Assembly: GCF_046524175.1 (NCBI RefSeq)
Contig: NZ_JBEFZF010000001.1
Location: 372,001 to 436,000 of the forward strand
Length of the DNA stretch: 64,000 bases
Direction of reading: 5' to 3'
DNA from: Spongiivirga sp046524175
GTDB lineage: Bacteria; Bacteroidota; Bacteroidia; Flavobacteriales; Flavobacteriaceae
Shown here piece by piece: positions 38,082 through 46,460 of the stretch. The notes under the pieces are model-generated. The model was not told the origin of the DNA and searched no databases. It saw nothing but the letters and a program-made list of their open reading frames with translations. Made by a program: the position numbers and the translations under genes. Each line of letters opens with the position of its first letter. The first letter of the stretch is position 1.

Positions 38082-38112
38082 AAAACCCGCAGCTTACGTT
38101 GCGGGTTTTTTT
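38082..38112 (+). terminator. rho-independent terminator of the DUF2911 gene
   Basis: AAAACCCGCA pairs with TGCGGGTTTT across an 8-nt loop and is followed by more Ts (seven in all). It lies 45 bp after the stop codon of the DUF2911/TPR gene. Confidence 0.85.
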
Positions 38113-38471
38113 GCTTATAGGATGGATTATATGTGCATTTATCCCTAAAGATCCGATGAGAAAGGAGAAATACAAAATAGGTAACATAACTTACTGTAAG
38201 ACTAAAAAATGGCTAGAAAAAAGTAAACGTCGATTTTTTCAATGTCCGTACCAGAGGAGTAGTTTTAAAGCCACAATACTTCTTATGGCTGCTAAAAAGT
38301 AGCTGTTAATAAGGTACTTATCCCATTTAATTGGCGGCAGAACCGCTTTTTCTTTCATACTATAAGTATTTATTCCAAACTGTTTAGATTAAAATATATA
38401 TGATCTAAGTCATTTAATCTACTGGGGCTTTGATTTAACTTATTCCACTTAACAAATTATAAAATATAGAT
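38113..38471. other. intergenic stretch without a supported gene
   Basis: These 359 bp hold a 48-codon plus-strand reading frame from an ATG at 38155 to 38302, rich in Lys, Cys and aromatic residues, with no recognisable relative and no promoter I can see. Apart from that there is only AT-rich sequence leading to the FMN-binding protein gene. I would not annotate a gene here. Confidence 0.4.
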
Positions 38472-39146
38472 ATGCTTTCTGCAAGAATCATTGTAGTGCT
38501 GTTGGTACTATTATTATCATCATGTAAGCAAAGAACAAATAGAACAGAACAAGAAGAGTCAGCGAAGGTTGAAAAAGAACGAATTGTCAAAATTTTGCCC
38601 AAGACATTAAAAGAATTTGGAGAATTTGCTGGTGTTATCATTACTGATTCGACCGATATAGATCAAATTATTGCGTTCAAAAAGATTACCCAAGATGGTG
38701 TAATTAGCGCTATTGAGATGAATCAAGCATTAAGCATTTATAAAAAGATGATGCAGCCAGAGCGGCAAGATTCTTGGCCAATTTTTGAAATTAAAAACAC
38801 GAATATGGCCATACTTCCAATCAAAGGTATTGGATATGGAGGCGTTATTTGGGCTAAGGTTCTTGTAGATAGAAATACTTTGGAAATTAACAAAATAGAA
38901 TTCAATCATCAAGCCGAATCTGAGGGTTATGGTGCGGCAATTACACAATCAGTATTTGAAGAAAAATTTAAGGGGGCTAAGGTAGATTTTGAAAAAAACA
39001 CCTTCATTCTAAATAGGAATGTGGAGAAAAGAATTGATGATGGTGTTATAATTGATGTTATATCGGGTGCGACGATGACCAGTGAAGCCGCACTTGAAAT
39101 GGTTAACTACGGATTACGTAGATATAAAAACTACCTTAAAGGTTGA
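38472..39146 (+). CDS. FMN-binding domain lipoprotein (RnfG/NqrC-like)
   Basis: This 224-aa protein has a lipoprotein signal ending at Cys18 (LLLSSC). A C-terminal FMN-binding domain carries the flavinylation motif ISGATMTS (about 200-207), where FMN would be attached covalently to Thr. This is the domain seen in NqrC, RnfG and extracellular electron-transfer proteins. No Nqr or Rnf genes are nearby, so it acts as a single-domain redox lipoprotein of unknown partner. Confidence 0.85.
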   Translation: MLSARIIVVLLVLLLSSCKQRTNRTEQEESAKVEKERIVKILPKTLKEFGEFAGVIITDSTDIDQIIAFKKITQDGVISAIEMNQALSIYKKMMQPERQDSWPIFEIKNTNMAILPIKGIGYGGVIWAKVLVDRNTLEINKIEFNHQAESEGYGAAITQSVFEEKFKGAKVDFEKNTFILNRNVEKRIDDGVIIDVISGATMTSEAALEMVNYGLRRYKNYLKG

Positions 39147-39266
39147 TAATGGTTTTTTGACCAAAACAATAGTGATATTATAAAAAGCTAATTCAAACTT
39201 TGCTTGTTAGGTTTTTCATTTTCTTTCACTTCATCTGAATAAGTTTGATCCATTTCAGAAAACACA

Positions 39267-39292
39267 AAACCCGCAACTCAAGTTACGGGTTT
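39267..39292. terminator. hairpin terminator after the FMN-binding lipoprotein gene
   Basis: AAACCCG...CGGGTTT plus inner AACT/AGTT make a hairpin followed on the plus strand by CTTTTGTG. It can serve the plus-strand gene ending at 39146. It may also be the relic terminator of a decayed tRNA-Ser copy whose 3' end survives at 39300-39314. Confidence 0.6.
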
Positions 39293-39299
39293 CTTTTGT

Positions 39300-39314
39300 G
39301 GAGAAGGAGGGATT
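39300..39314 (-). repeat. 15-bp copy of the tRNA-Ser 3' end
   Basis: GGAGAAGGAGGGATT is identical to 39471-39485, the 3' end of the tRNA-Ser gene on the minus strand. The remaining tRNA sequence is not recognisable beyond this point. It may be a decayed second tRNA or an attachment-site duplication. Confidence 0.55.
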
Positions 39315-39430
39315 ACATATCCCTTTATCTCACGTATCTGAAAATAAAGTTCGATGCTACTATGTAGCACCAGGACTTTCGTGTTTTATTCGCTTACCAA
39401 AACTTATGTTTTGATGCTCTTAAAAAACAA

Positions 39431-39460
39431 AAGCCCGATTTTCATTTGAAAATCGGGCTT
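39431..39460 (-). terminator. terminator of the tRNA-Ser gene
   Basis: A perfect 13-bp stem (AAGCCCGATTTTC with GAAAATCGGGCTT) with a 4-nt loop is followed on the minus strand by TTGTTTTTTA. It lies 10 bp beyond the tRNA 3' end. Confidence 0.88.
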
Positions 39461-39469
39461 TGCTCTAAG

Positions 39470-39554
39470 CGGAGAAGGAGGGATTCGAACCCCCGGAGGT
39501 GTGACCCTCGCCGGTTTTCAAGACCGGTGCATTCGACCACTCTGCCACTTCTCC
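39470..39554 (-). tRNA. tRNA-Ser (anticodon UGA)
   Basis: On the minus strand the acceptor stem is GGAGAAG/CTTCTCC with discriminator G. The anticodon arm CCGGTCTTGAAAACCGG places TGA in the loop, the variable arm is long as in class II tRNAs, and the T loop GGTTCGAATCC is intact. The length is 85 nt and no CCA is encoded. Confidence 0.95.
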
Positions 39555-39715
39555 TGGTCTAATGCTTAACAAGCTCAGCTTGCGTAGGCGGGTGCAAATA
39601 TAACATCCTTTTTACGGTTAATAAAAGAAATATCTAACTTTTTTTAGTGCTTTTGTTTCGGCTTTTAAACATACCTTCGTGTCACTTTTAATTTCAGTTA
39701 CTAACAAACAAATTA

Positions 39716-40468
39716 ATGGAACTTAGCTGGGAGATTCCACTACTTATTGCCGCAGGTTTTGCAGCAGGATTTATTAATACCATGGCGGGTGGGGGTTCTC
39801 TCATTACTCTTTCTACCTTAATATTTATCGGTTTGCCTGCGGATATTGCGAACGGTACGAATAGAATAGCAATTATGTTTCAAACCGCAACCGCTGTTGC
39901 TGGATTTAAATCAAAAGGAGTGAGCACGTTTCCGTATAGTATTTATTTCGGAGTGACCGCTTTAGTTGGGGCCATTTTAGGAGCACAACTAGCAACCGAT
40001 ATAAGAGGAGAACTTTTTGATAGAATTCTTGCAATCATCATGGTAATGGTGGTTCTTATTGTTGTTTTTAAACCAAAAATGGCATCTGTTGACGCTTTAG
40101 AAAGACTTACGGGTAAACACCTATACATTTCAATGTTGGTGTTTTTTTTTATTGGAATATATGGAGGCTTTATTAATGTGGGTATTGGTTTTTTTATGAT
40201 GTTACTGTTATCGCGTTTCAATAAACTGTCATTGGTGAAAAGTAATGCAACTAAGGTAACCGTAGCTTTTATTTACACCTTAGCAGCTGTGGTCGTTTTT
40301 GCTATTAATGAGAAAATAGAATATGTAGTTGGCATTATTATGGCCTTTGGTAACTCGTCTGGCGCGTGGGTAGCAAGTCGCTGGTCAGTAAAAAAAGGCG
40401 ATGGGGTTATAAAGGTATTTTTGCTTATTATGGTCATTGCAATTTCAATTAAGCTATGGTTCTTCTGA
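39716..40468 (+). CDS. TSUP family transporter (TauE/SafE-like)
   Basis: This 250-aa membrane protein has about eight hydrophobic segments and the duplicated TSUP motif (AGFAAGFINTMAGGGSLITL; GIYGGFINVGIGFFMML). The family exports or imports sulfur-containing or organic anions; the substrate is not inferable. A weak promoter match (TTTG at 39652, TACCTTCG at 39672) lies upstream. Confidence 0.88.
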   Translation: MELSWEIPLLIAAGFAAGFINTMAGGGSLITLSTLIFIGLPADIANGTNRIAIMFQTATAVAGFKSKGVSTFPYSIYFGVTALVGAILGAQLATDIRGELFDRILAIIMVMVVLIVVFKPKMASVDALERLTGKHLYISMLVFFFIGIYGGFINVGIGFFMMLLLSRFNKLSLVKSNATKVTVAFIYTLAAVVVFAINEKIEYVVGIIMAFGNSSGAWVASRWSVKKGDGVIKVFLLIMVIAISIKLWFF

Positions 40469-40523
40469 TAGCGCCATAGATTGAACTAATAGAAGAAGCA
40501 TTAGCCTCACAATTCTTATTTAC

Positions 40524-40531
40524 TAATTTTG
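40524..40531 (+). promoter_or_regulatory. -7 box of the nitroreductase gene
   Basis: TAATTTTG is an exact TAnnTTTG match 14 bp before the start codon. The best -33 candidate is TTAG, 19 bp further upstream. Confidence 0.4.
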
Positions 40532-40545
40532 TAAAAAAGAATGAA

Positions 40546-41178
40546 ATGAATATCATTGAAAGTTTGAAATGGCGCTATGCAGTAAAAAAATTTGATGCTT
40601 CAAGGGCGTTAACAGATGAAAAAATAACGGTGCTTAAAAATGCCTTCAATCTAACTGCTACCTCTTACGGCCTTCAGCCTGTTAAACTTATTATCATAAA
40701 TGATAAAAAATTAAAGGAAGAACTTGTACCACATTCTTGGGATCAAAGACAAGTTGCAGACGCCTCTCATTTGCTGATTTTTGCAATTGAAAATAGCATT
40801 GATAATCAATATATTAACACATATTTTAATCGAGTTAAAGAGATCAGAAAAACTCCGGATTCAGTATTGGATCCTTTCAAGGAGTCTCTTATTAATAGTT
40901 TTGAAGAGAAGTCAAAAAATGAAATAATGAATTGGGCGACAAGACAGGCCTATTTGGTCATGGGAAATTTACTAACGGTATGTGCTGTTGAAAAGATTGA
41001 CGCGTGTCCTATGGAAGGATTTATTCCTGAGGAATATAATCGAGTTTTAGAGCTGGATAAGCAGGGTTTAAGTGCTGTTTTAGTAATGCCAGTGGGCTAC
41101 AGGGCAAAAGATGATATGTTTTCTAATTTCAAGAAAGTACGCAAGGATATAGAAGATTCCGTTATTACCATACAATAA
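40546..41178 (+). CDS. nitroreductase family NAD(P)H oxidoreductase (NfsB-like)
   Basis: This 210-aa flavoprotein has the N-terminal KWRYAVKKFD, the SYGLQPVKLIII strand and the CPMEGFIPEEYNRVL region typical of NfsB-type enzymes that reduce quinones, flavins and nitroaromatics with FMN. The length is normal. It appears to be monocistronic. Confidence 0.88.
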   Translation: MNIIESLKWRYAVKKFDASRALTDEKITVLKNAFNLTATSYGLQPVKLIIINDKKLKEELVPHSWDQRQVADASHLLIFAIENSIDNQYINTYFNRVKEIRKTPDSVLDPFKESLINSFEEKSKNEIMNWATRQAYLVMGNLLTVCAVEKIDACPMEGFIPEEYNRVLELDKQGLSAVLVMPVGYRAKDDMFSNFKKVRKDIEDSVITIQ

Positions 41179-41239
41179 ATTTGGCAAGATACTTGTTTAA
41201 AGCTCAGTGATTCATATCATGTTCAACTAAACTAAACTT

Positions 41240-41677
41240 ATGAAGACATTATTTTTGGTGCTAACAATATGTGTTTTCTCATTTACACAGGCGCAAGAAA
41301 CGACACTGAAATGGCATACTGATTTTGAAAAAGCAAAGAAGGTAGCCAAAACAGAAGATAAACCTATCTTGATGTATTTTACAGGTAGCGATTGGTGCGG
41401 ACCATGTAAAATGCTAAAACGAGACTTTTTTAATAGCGATAAATTTGCTGAAAAGGCTGAAAAATTGGTTTTGGTAGTTGTTGATATTCCTCGTAGACGC
41501 GATATGCTTACCCCAGAACAAAGGCAAAAGAATATGAAGTTAATGGGGGAGTATAATAAAAGAGGGCTTTTTCCCACGGTTCTTCAACTGGATGCAAAAG
41601 GAAAAGTAAAAAACAGTATTAATTCATACTCAGGTTCGCCAGAATTGTACTTCGATTTTGTTGATAAGATGTTGTAG
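41240..41677 (+). CDS. secreted thioredoxin-like protein
   Basis: This 145-aa protein has a signal peptide (about 1-18, ending TQAQ) and a thioredoxin fold with the CGPC redox pair (Cys53, Cys56 in SDWCGPCKML). It probably acts as a periplasmic disulfide reductase or chaperone. It follows the nitroreductase by about 60 bp; the two may be co-transcribed, but nothing proves it. Confidence 0.88.
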   Translation: MKTLFLVLTICVFSFTQAQETTLKWHTDFEKAKKVAKTEDKPILMYFTGSDWCGPCKMLKRDFFNSDKFAEKAEKLVLVVVDIPRRRDMLTPEQRQKNMKLMGEYNKRGLFPTVLQLDAKGKVKNSINSYSGSPELYFDFVDKML

Positions 41678-41718
41678 TCTTAACTCATCAATCTTTCTTA
41701 TACCTTATCTATTTTCAA

Positions 41719-41726
41719 TATTTTTG
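41719..41726 (+). promoter_or_regulatory. -7 box of the DegT aminotransferase gene
   Basis: TATTTTTG is an exact TAnnTTTG match 24 bp before the start codon. No matching -33 TTG is clear. Confidence 0.4.
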
Positions 41727-41750
41727 ACTAATAATTGAAAACGATAGCGA

Positions 41751-42944
41751 ATGCCCGGATTTGAGTTTTTTGGTGAAGAAGAACGTAAACAAGTGAATGA
41801 TGTTCTTGATAATGGTGTTTTAATGCGATATGGTTTCGACGGAATGCGAAATGGTCACTGGAAAGCCAAAGAATTGGAAGCTTCCCTTCGTAACGTCATG
41901 AAAGTGCAGCATGCACAACTGACTTCAAGTGGCACATCGGCTTTAACGGTGGCCTTGGCAGCAGCCGGGGTTGGGGCAGGAGACGAAGTGATTATGCCGA
42001 CCTTTACTTTTGTAGCGAGCTTTGAATCGATTATAGCAATTGGTGCTGTTCCCGTTTTGGTGGATATTGACGATACCTTAACGTTAGACCCGCAAGCAGT
42101 TAAAAATGCAATTACTGCAAAAACCAGGGTGATCATGCCTGTACATATGTGCGGTAGCATGGCACAGTTAAAAGAACTAAAGCAAATTTGCAATGATCAC
42201 AATCTTATTTTACTTGAAGATGCCTGCCAGGCAATTGGAGGCACTTATGATGATAAACCACTAGGATCTTATGGTCATTTGGGTTGTTTTTCTTTTGATT
42301 TTGTAAAAACAATTACCTGTGGTGAAGGAGGAGCGGTTATAACTAATAATAAAGAGTATTATCTAAATAGCGATCATTATACCGACCATGGTCATGATCA
42401 CGTTGGAAATGATAGGGGAGCAGAGTCGCATCCGTTTCTTGGTTATAATTACAGAATATCTGAGTTGAATGCTGCGGTCGGCTTAGCTCAGATTGAAAAA
42501 CTGCCTCGTTTTCTTGAACTTCAGAAACAACATTATCTCATTCTAAAAAACGAACTAGCGAAGGTGGATGGCGTAACCTTCAGACGAATTCCGGAAGCGG
42601 GAGTGCCTAATTACGGTTTTTTAAACTTTTTCTTACCAAATGAAAATGCTGCTAGAAATGCACATAAAGCCTTAGGAGAAAATGGTGTAGATGCTTGTTT
42701 TTACTGGTATGATAATAACTGGCACTATATTAAAAAATGGGATCATTTAAAGAATTTAAAATCACTAGGCCGGCTACCACAGGAAATCAAAACTCAATTA
42801 CCAGATTATCATAAACAAGATTTTTCAAAGTCCGATCATTGGATGGGTCGTACCATTTCTTCTTTGATTAAATTATCTTGGACTGAAGAAGAAGTTACCG
42901 CCCGGGCTAATAAAATGGCCGAGGTAGTTTCTCATTTTGTTTAA
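41751..42944 (+). CDS. DegT/DnrJ/EryC1/StrS aminotransferase family protein
   Basis: This 397-aa PLP enzyme has SSGTSALTVALAAAGV, the EDACQAIGG stretch and Lys186 in FSFDFVKTITCGEGGAV. It differs clearly from the PglE-like protein at 22773, having a longer C-terminal part with a His- and Trp-rich insertion (FYWYDNNWHYIKKWDH). It stands alone among metabolic genes, away from the polysaccharide locus. The substrate, a keto-sugar nucleotide or a related ketone, is not known. Confidence 0.85.
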   Translation: MPGFEFFGEEERKQVNDVLDNGVLMRYGFDGMRNGHWKAKELEASLRNVMKVQHAQLTSSGTSALTVALAAAGVGAGDEVIMPTFTFVASFESIIAIGAVPVLVDIDDTLTLDPQAVKNAITAKTRVIMPVHMCGSMAQLKELKQICNDHNLILLEDACQAIGGTYDDKPLGSYGHLGCFSFDFVKTITCGEGGAVITNNKEYYLNSDHYTDHGHDHVGNDRGAESHPFLGYNYRISELNAAVGLAQIEKLPRFLELQKQHYLILKNELAKVDGVTFRRIPEAGVPNYGFLNFFLPNENAARNAHKALGENGVDACFYWYDNNWHYIKKWDHLKNLKSLGRLPQEIKTQLPDYHKQDFSKSDHWMGRTISSLIKLSWTEEEVTARANKMAEVVSHFV

Positions 42945-43118
42945 TTGTATTTATTAATGGTTTGAGGAGATAAATCGGTTAATATAGGCTGCAGATACGT
43001 CTAGATTAATTTTCAATGTCAGTTCTAGCGGAGTCGAGAACTGTTGCAACCTCTCATGCCACTTACTTAAAACGGAATTTTACAATATTTCCTTAGTATA
43101 TAAAGTGTAATCTTTGAT

Positions 43119-44267
43119 TTAGTAACTAACATATTCAGTTATTTCAAGACCATAACCAATCATCCCAACACGCTTTGTTTGTTTCGTATTAGACATTAGC
43201 TTCATTTTGTGGATGTTTAGATCATGCAGAATTTGGGCACCGATACCAAAATCTTTAGCATCCATTTCAATTCGCGGAGCTTTGATTACTTCATTCTCTT
43301 GCTGCGCATTTTTCAGAATACTCAAACGATTAAGTAAATTAAGCGAATCGCTTTGCTGGTTGATAAAAATAATAGCTCCTTTCTCATGCGCGTTTAACAA
43401 GGCAAACATTTCATCTAGTTTTTTGTCTGTATTGTTAGTCAACATACTCAAAGGGTCGTGATTAACCAAACTAGCATTTATTCTTGTTAACACAGCTTCT
43501 CCATTGTTCCAACTTCCTTTTGTAAGCGCAAGATGAACCTGATCGTTCGTTGTTTGTTGGTAGGCGCGCAGTCTAAACCGACCAAAGCGGGTTTCTATAT
43601 CGAAATCTTCTTTTTTATCTATTAACGAATCATGTTGCATTCTATATGCAACTAAATCTTCAATAGAGACAATTTTAAGGTTGAACTTTTGTGCGACGTC
43701 TATGAGTTGAGGTAGGCGTGCCATGGTACCATCTTCATTCATGATTTCAACAATCACACCAGCGGGATTTAAGCCTGCTAAGCGTGCGAAATCGATCGCA
43801 GCTTCCGTATGTCCGGTTCTACGTAAAACACCGCCATCTTTGGCAATCAACGGAAATACGTGTCCAGGTTTGCTTAAATCATAATAGGTGGTTTCTTTGT
43901 TTACTAAAGCATTGATGGTTTTTGCTCTATCAGAAGCAGATATTCCCGTGGTTACCCCGTTGCCTTTCAAATCGACTGATACAGTAAAGGCAGTTTCCAT
44001 CGGGTCAGTATTGTTACTTACCATCATATCTAACTTTAGTTCTTTACAACGCGTTTCGGTAAGTGGCGTGCAGATTAACCCACGACCGTGCGTTGCCATA
44101 AAGTTGATCATATCGGGATTCACTTTATCAGCAGCGGCAATAAAATCGCCTTCATTTTCTCTATTTTCATCATCAACTACGATTATTACCTTACCTTGGC
44201 GTATATCCTCAATAGCTTCGGCAATAGTATTTAACTGTATTGAAGTTTTCGTATCTGATGAAATCAT
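43119..44267 (-). CDS. ribB: 3,4-dihydroxy-2-butanone-4-phosphate synthase with degenerate GTP cyclohydrolase II domain
   Basis: This is a 382-aa riboflavin pathway protein. The N-terminal half is a normal DHBP synthase (DDENRENEGDFIAAAD, THGRGLICTPLT, GHTEAAIDFARLAGL) that makes the four-carbon unit from ribulose-5-phosphate. The C-terminal half has the length of GTP cyclohydrolase II but lacks the Cys-x2-Gly-x10-Cys-x-Cys zinc site and the following catalytic motifs, so it is probably inactive. It is the last gene of the ftsK-lolA-LptF/G run. Confidence 0.9.
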   Translation of the reverse strand: MISSDTKTSIQLNTIAEAIEDIRQGKVIIVVDDENRENEGDFIAAADKVNPDMINFMATHGRGLICTPLTETRCKELKLDMMVSNNTDPMETAFTVSVDLKGNGVTTGISASDRAKTINALVNKETTYYDLSKPGHVFPLIAKDGGVLRRTGHTEAAIDFARLAGLNPAGVIVEIMNEDGTMARLPQLIDVAQKFNLKIVSIEDLVAYRMQHDSLIDKKEDFDIETRFGRFRLRAYQQTTNDQVHLALTKGSWNNGEAVLTRINASLVNHDPLSMLTNNTDKKLDEMFALLNAHEKGAIIFINQQSDSLNLLNRLSILKNAQQENEVIKAPRIEMDAKDFGIGAQILHDLNIHKMKLMSNTKQTKRVGMIGYGLEITEYVSY

Positions 44268-44305
44268 AACTCGATTTATTTATGATGATAATTGCAAAGG
44301 TACTG

Positions 44306-45802
44306 TTATTGAGTTTTTTTCTTCTTTATACCAGCTATTTTTTCAAAGAAATTTTTAATTGGGAGGGTAATACTATCCGGATTGAAGAGTCCTCGGTCGG
44401 CGGTAGCTTTTCTGGTAAGAATAATACTAAACGGTAGCATGATCATAGTGGATAACCATGAACCGATAATAGGGTGCAATGTACCATCTTCGGCACTTTT
44501 ATTTCCAAAAATCCCAATAAAGTGATAGGCAAGGAAAATGATAATCGCTAAAACCATTGGTAACCCCATCCCACCTTTTCTTATAATCGCTCCCAAGGGG
44601 GCACCGACAAAAAACAGGATAATACAAGAAACACCCAAGGCAAACTTGTTATGGTATTGGGTAATGTGAAGGTTAATAAGTTTATCGCTATTAAAAAGCT
44701 CTTTTTCCTTTCCCTGAACGATGCTTAATGAGTTTTTGGTGTTGTTTATCGCTTGGTCTAAAATCATAACCGTTTTGTAATCCTTCAAACTATGAACGAC
44801 GCTATCAAGGTCGGGGGTTTGCGGATTGGCAATGATTTTTTTGTCTTTGCTGACTTTCGTATTTCCCTCGTCATCAGTTTTAACAACATTATCCTTTAGA
44901 GATACAATGCCAGTACGCTTTAAAATATTATCCCCAAACAGCTCTACCTTTTTAGTATATTCCTCCGTTAATGTATCTTTTTTTGCGCTGAGGTCACTTA
45001 CACTTAACATTCTATAAAAGGTCTTGTAGTCTTGCTGTTCAAGATCAACATCATTAAAATTTGAGATATCAATATTCATGATGTATTGATCGAAATTAAC
45101 CTTGGCATGTGGCAATTTTTCCCGCTCTTTTCTTTTTTTAGGATTCACATCTTCATAACGATTGCCTTCAAACAACACCAGTTGTAAAACATCTGATTTC
45201 TTGCTGCTTTTTAGTTCACCACTTTTCGCTCTTAGAACAATGCGATTGGTACCGTCGGGTGACTTTTCATGAATAGTAATATTGGTTAAAAACTCATCAT
45301 TATCACCATATTTATCATCCACTTTAATATTGATTTTTTCGCCGATATCATTGAATATGCCTTCCTCAATAGCCAGTGCAGGTTGTAACTTAGCCAAGTT
45401 TCTTCTAAGATTGAAAAATTTAAGCTCCGCCTTTGGAATTACGGTGTTTGAAAAATAGAATGCCCCGATACCCGTAAAGAAAATGAAAATAATCAAACTT
45501 CCCATCGCGCGTTGTAAGGATATTCCGCTACTTTTCATCGCTGCAAATTCGTAGTTCTCGGCAAAATTACCAAAGGTCATTATTGATGCTAACAACACCG
45601 ACAAAGGCAAAACTAAAGGAATAAGCTTCGGTGATACAAAAAATAAAAACTTTAAAATAATATTTATTCCAAGTCCTTTACCTGCAAGTTCATTAATATA
45701 AAGCCATAGCGATTGTAGTACAAAAATAAACATGAGCAACGTCAAGGTGCTCACGAATATCTTTATAAAACTAAACAGAATATACCTGTCGAGTATTTTC
45801 AA
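44306..45802 (-). CDS. LptF/LptG family permease (YjgP/YjgQ)
   Basis: This 498-aa inner-membrane protein starts MKILDRYILFSFIKIF and has three membrane segments at each end around a periplasmic beta-jellyroll (about 130-380). It is part of the Lpt machine that extracts lipopolysaccharide for transport to the outer membrane. It follows lolA by 8 bp, so two envelope-biogenesis genes are coupled. Confidence 0.9.
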   Translation of the reverse strand: MKILDRYILFSFIKIFVSTLTLLMFIFVLQSLWLYINELAGKGLGINIILKFLFFVSPKLIPLVLPLSVLLASIMTFGNFAENYEFAAMKSSGISLQRAMGSLIIFIFFTGIGAFYFSNTVIPKAELKFFNLRRNLAKLQPALAIEEGIFNDIGEKINIKVDDKYGDNDEFLTNITIHEKSPDGTNRIVLRAKSGELKSSKKSDVLQLVLFEGNRYEDVNPKKRKEREKLPHAKVNFDQYIMNIDISNFNDVDLEQQDYKTFYRMLSVSDLSAKKDTLTEEYTKKVELFGDNILKRTGIVSLKDNVVKTDDEGNTKVSKDKKIIANPQTPDLDSVVHSLKDYKTVMILDQAINNTKNSLSIVQGKEKELFNSDKLINLHITQYHNKFALGVSCIILFFVGAPLGAIIRKGGMGLPMVLAIIIFLAYHFIGIFGNKSAEDGTLHPIIGSWLSTMIMLPFSIILTRKATADRGLFNPDSITLPIKNFFEKIAGIKKKKTQ

Positions 45803-45810
45803 ATTGCTAT

Positions 45811-46449
45811 CTAATTATTAATGTAGTAATCTTTGTACTTGCTCGCGTCAAAGGTAAACAAGCTTTTTGATAAAGGCTGATTGGTTTTAAAAGAATTAAC
45901 AGTCAGCGTTGTGGTAGTACCACTGCCATCGCTTTGTATCAGATTATAAATGTGTTTTGTTTGTACATCAACACCCAGCATGATTTGCGAAATCTCAGCG
46001 CTCGAATCAATCGGGGTGAGCTTGATAAATTGAATTTTTCTCCCTTTGATGTTTTTTGCAGTATCCCAACTGTAATTGTAACCATCTTCATAAAAGGTCA
46101 ACATTTTAGAAGGTGTAATGACTCCAGCTTCACTATCATCAGGCGTTGCTATCGTAATTTCTTCGTTTTCGGGTACAATGGTATATTCTTTTTTAAGGTC
46201 ATAAAGCTTAGTAATACCCATAAAGTTTAGTAAATACTTTTCACCTTTCAGTGTAACATTCCCTGAGGTTTCTTGTTTTATGTTTTCTTCCTTATTATTT
46301 AGAACGTATTGAAAGTCCAATGTTATATTGTCATAACTTTTCACTTTTTTAGAAACGTCATCTAACAATTGTTTTGCTTTTGCAGCATCTTGCCCTAGTG
46401 CGTAACCAGCAATACATAAACATATAAGTAGGGCTCCTAATCTTTTCAT
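45811..46449 (-). CDS. lolA: LolA-like outer-membrane lipoprotein carrier protein
   Basis: This 212-aa secreted protein has a signal peptide (about 1-20). The LolA half-barrel pattern follows (YDNITLDFQYVLNN, GNVTLKGEKYLLNF, PSKMLTFYEDGYNYSWD). It should ferry lipoproteins across the periplasm. It lies 11 bp downstream of ftsK and 8 bp upstream of the LptF/G-type gene, all on the minus strand. Confidence 0.88.
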   Translation of the reverse strand: MKRLGALLICLCIAGYALGQDAAKAKQLLDDVSKKVKSYDNITLDFQYVLNNKEENIKQETSGNVTLKGEKYLLNFMGITKLYDLKKEYTIVPENEEITIATPDDSEAGVITPSKMLTFYEDGYNYSWDTAKNIKGRKIQFIKLTPIDSSAEISQIMLGVDVQTKHIYNLIQSDGSGTTTTLTVNSFKTNQPLSKSLFTFDASKYKDYYINN

Positions 46450-46460
46450 TTTTGGTGTTT

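Noticed and set aside
38099..38302. 67-codon frame starting at a TTG after the DUF2911 gene
   Set aside because: Its start lies inside the terminator hairpin; the shorter ATG version has no recognisable relative.
39300..39420. A second functional tRNA on the minus strand
   Set aside because: Only the last 15 bases match; no anticodon arm or acceptor partner can be folded.
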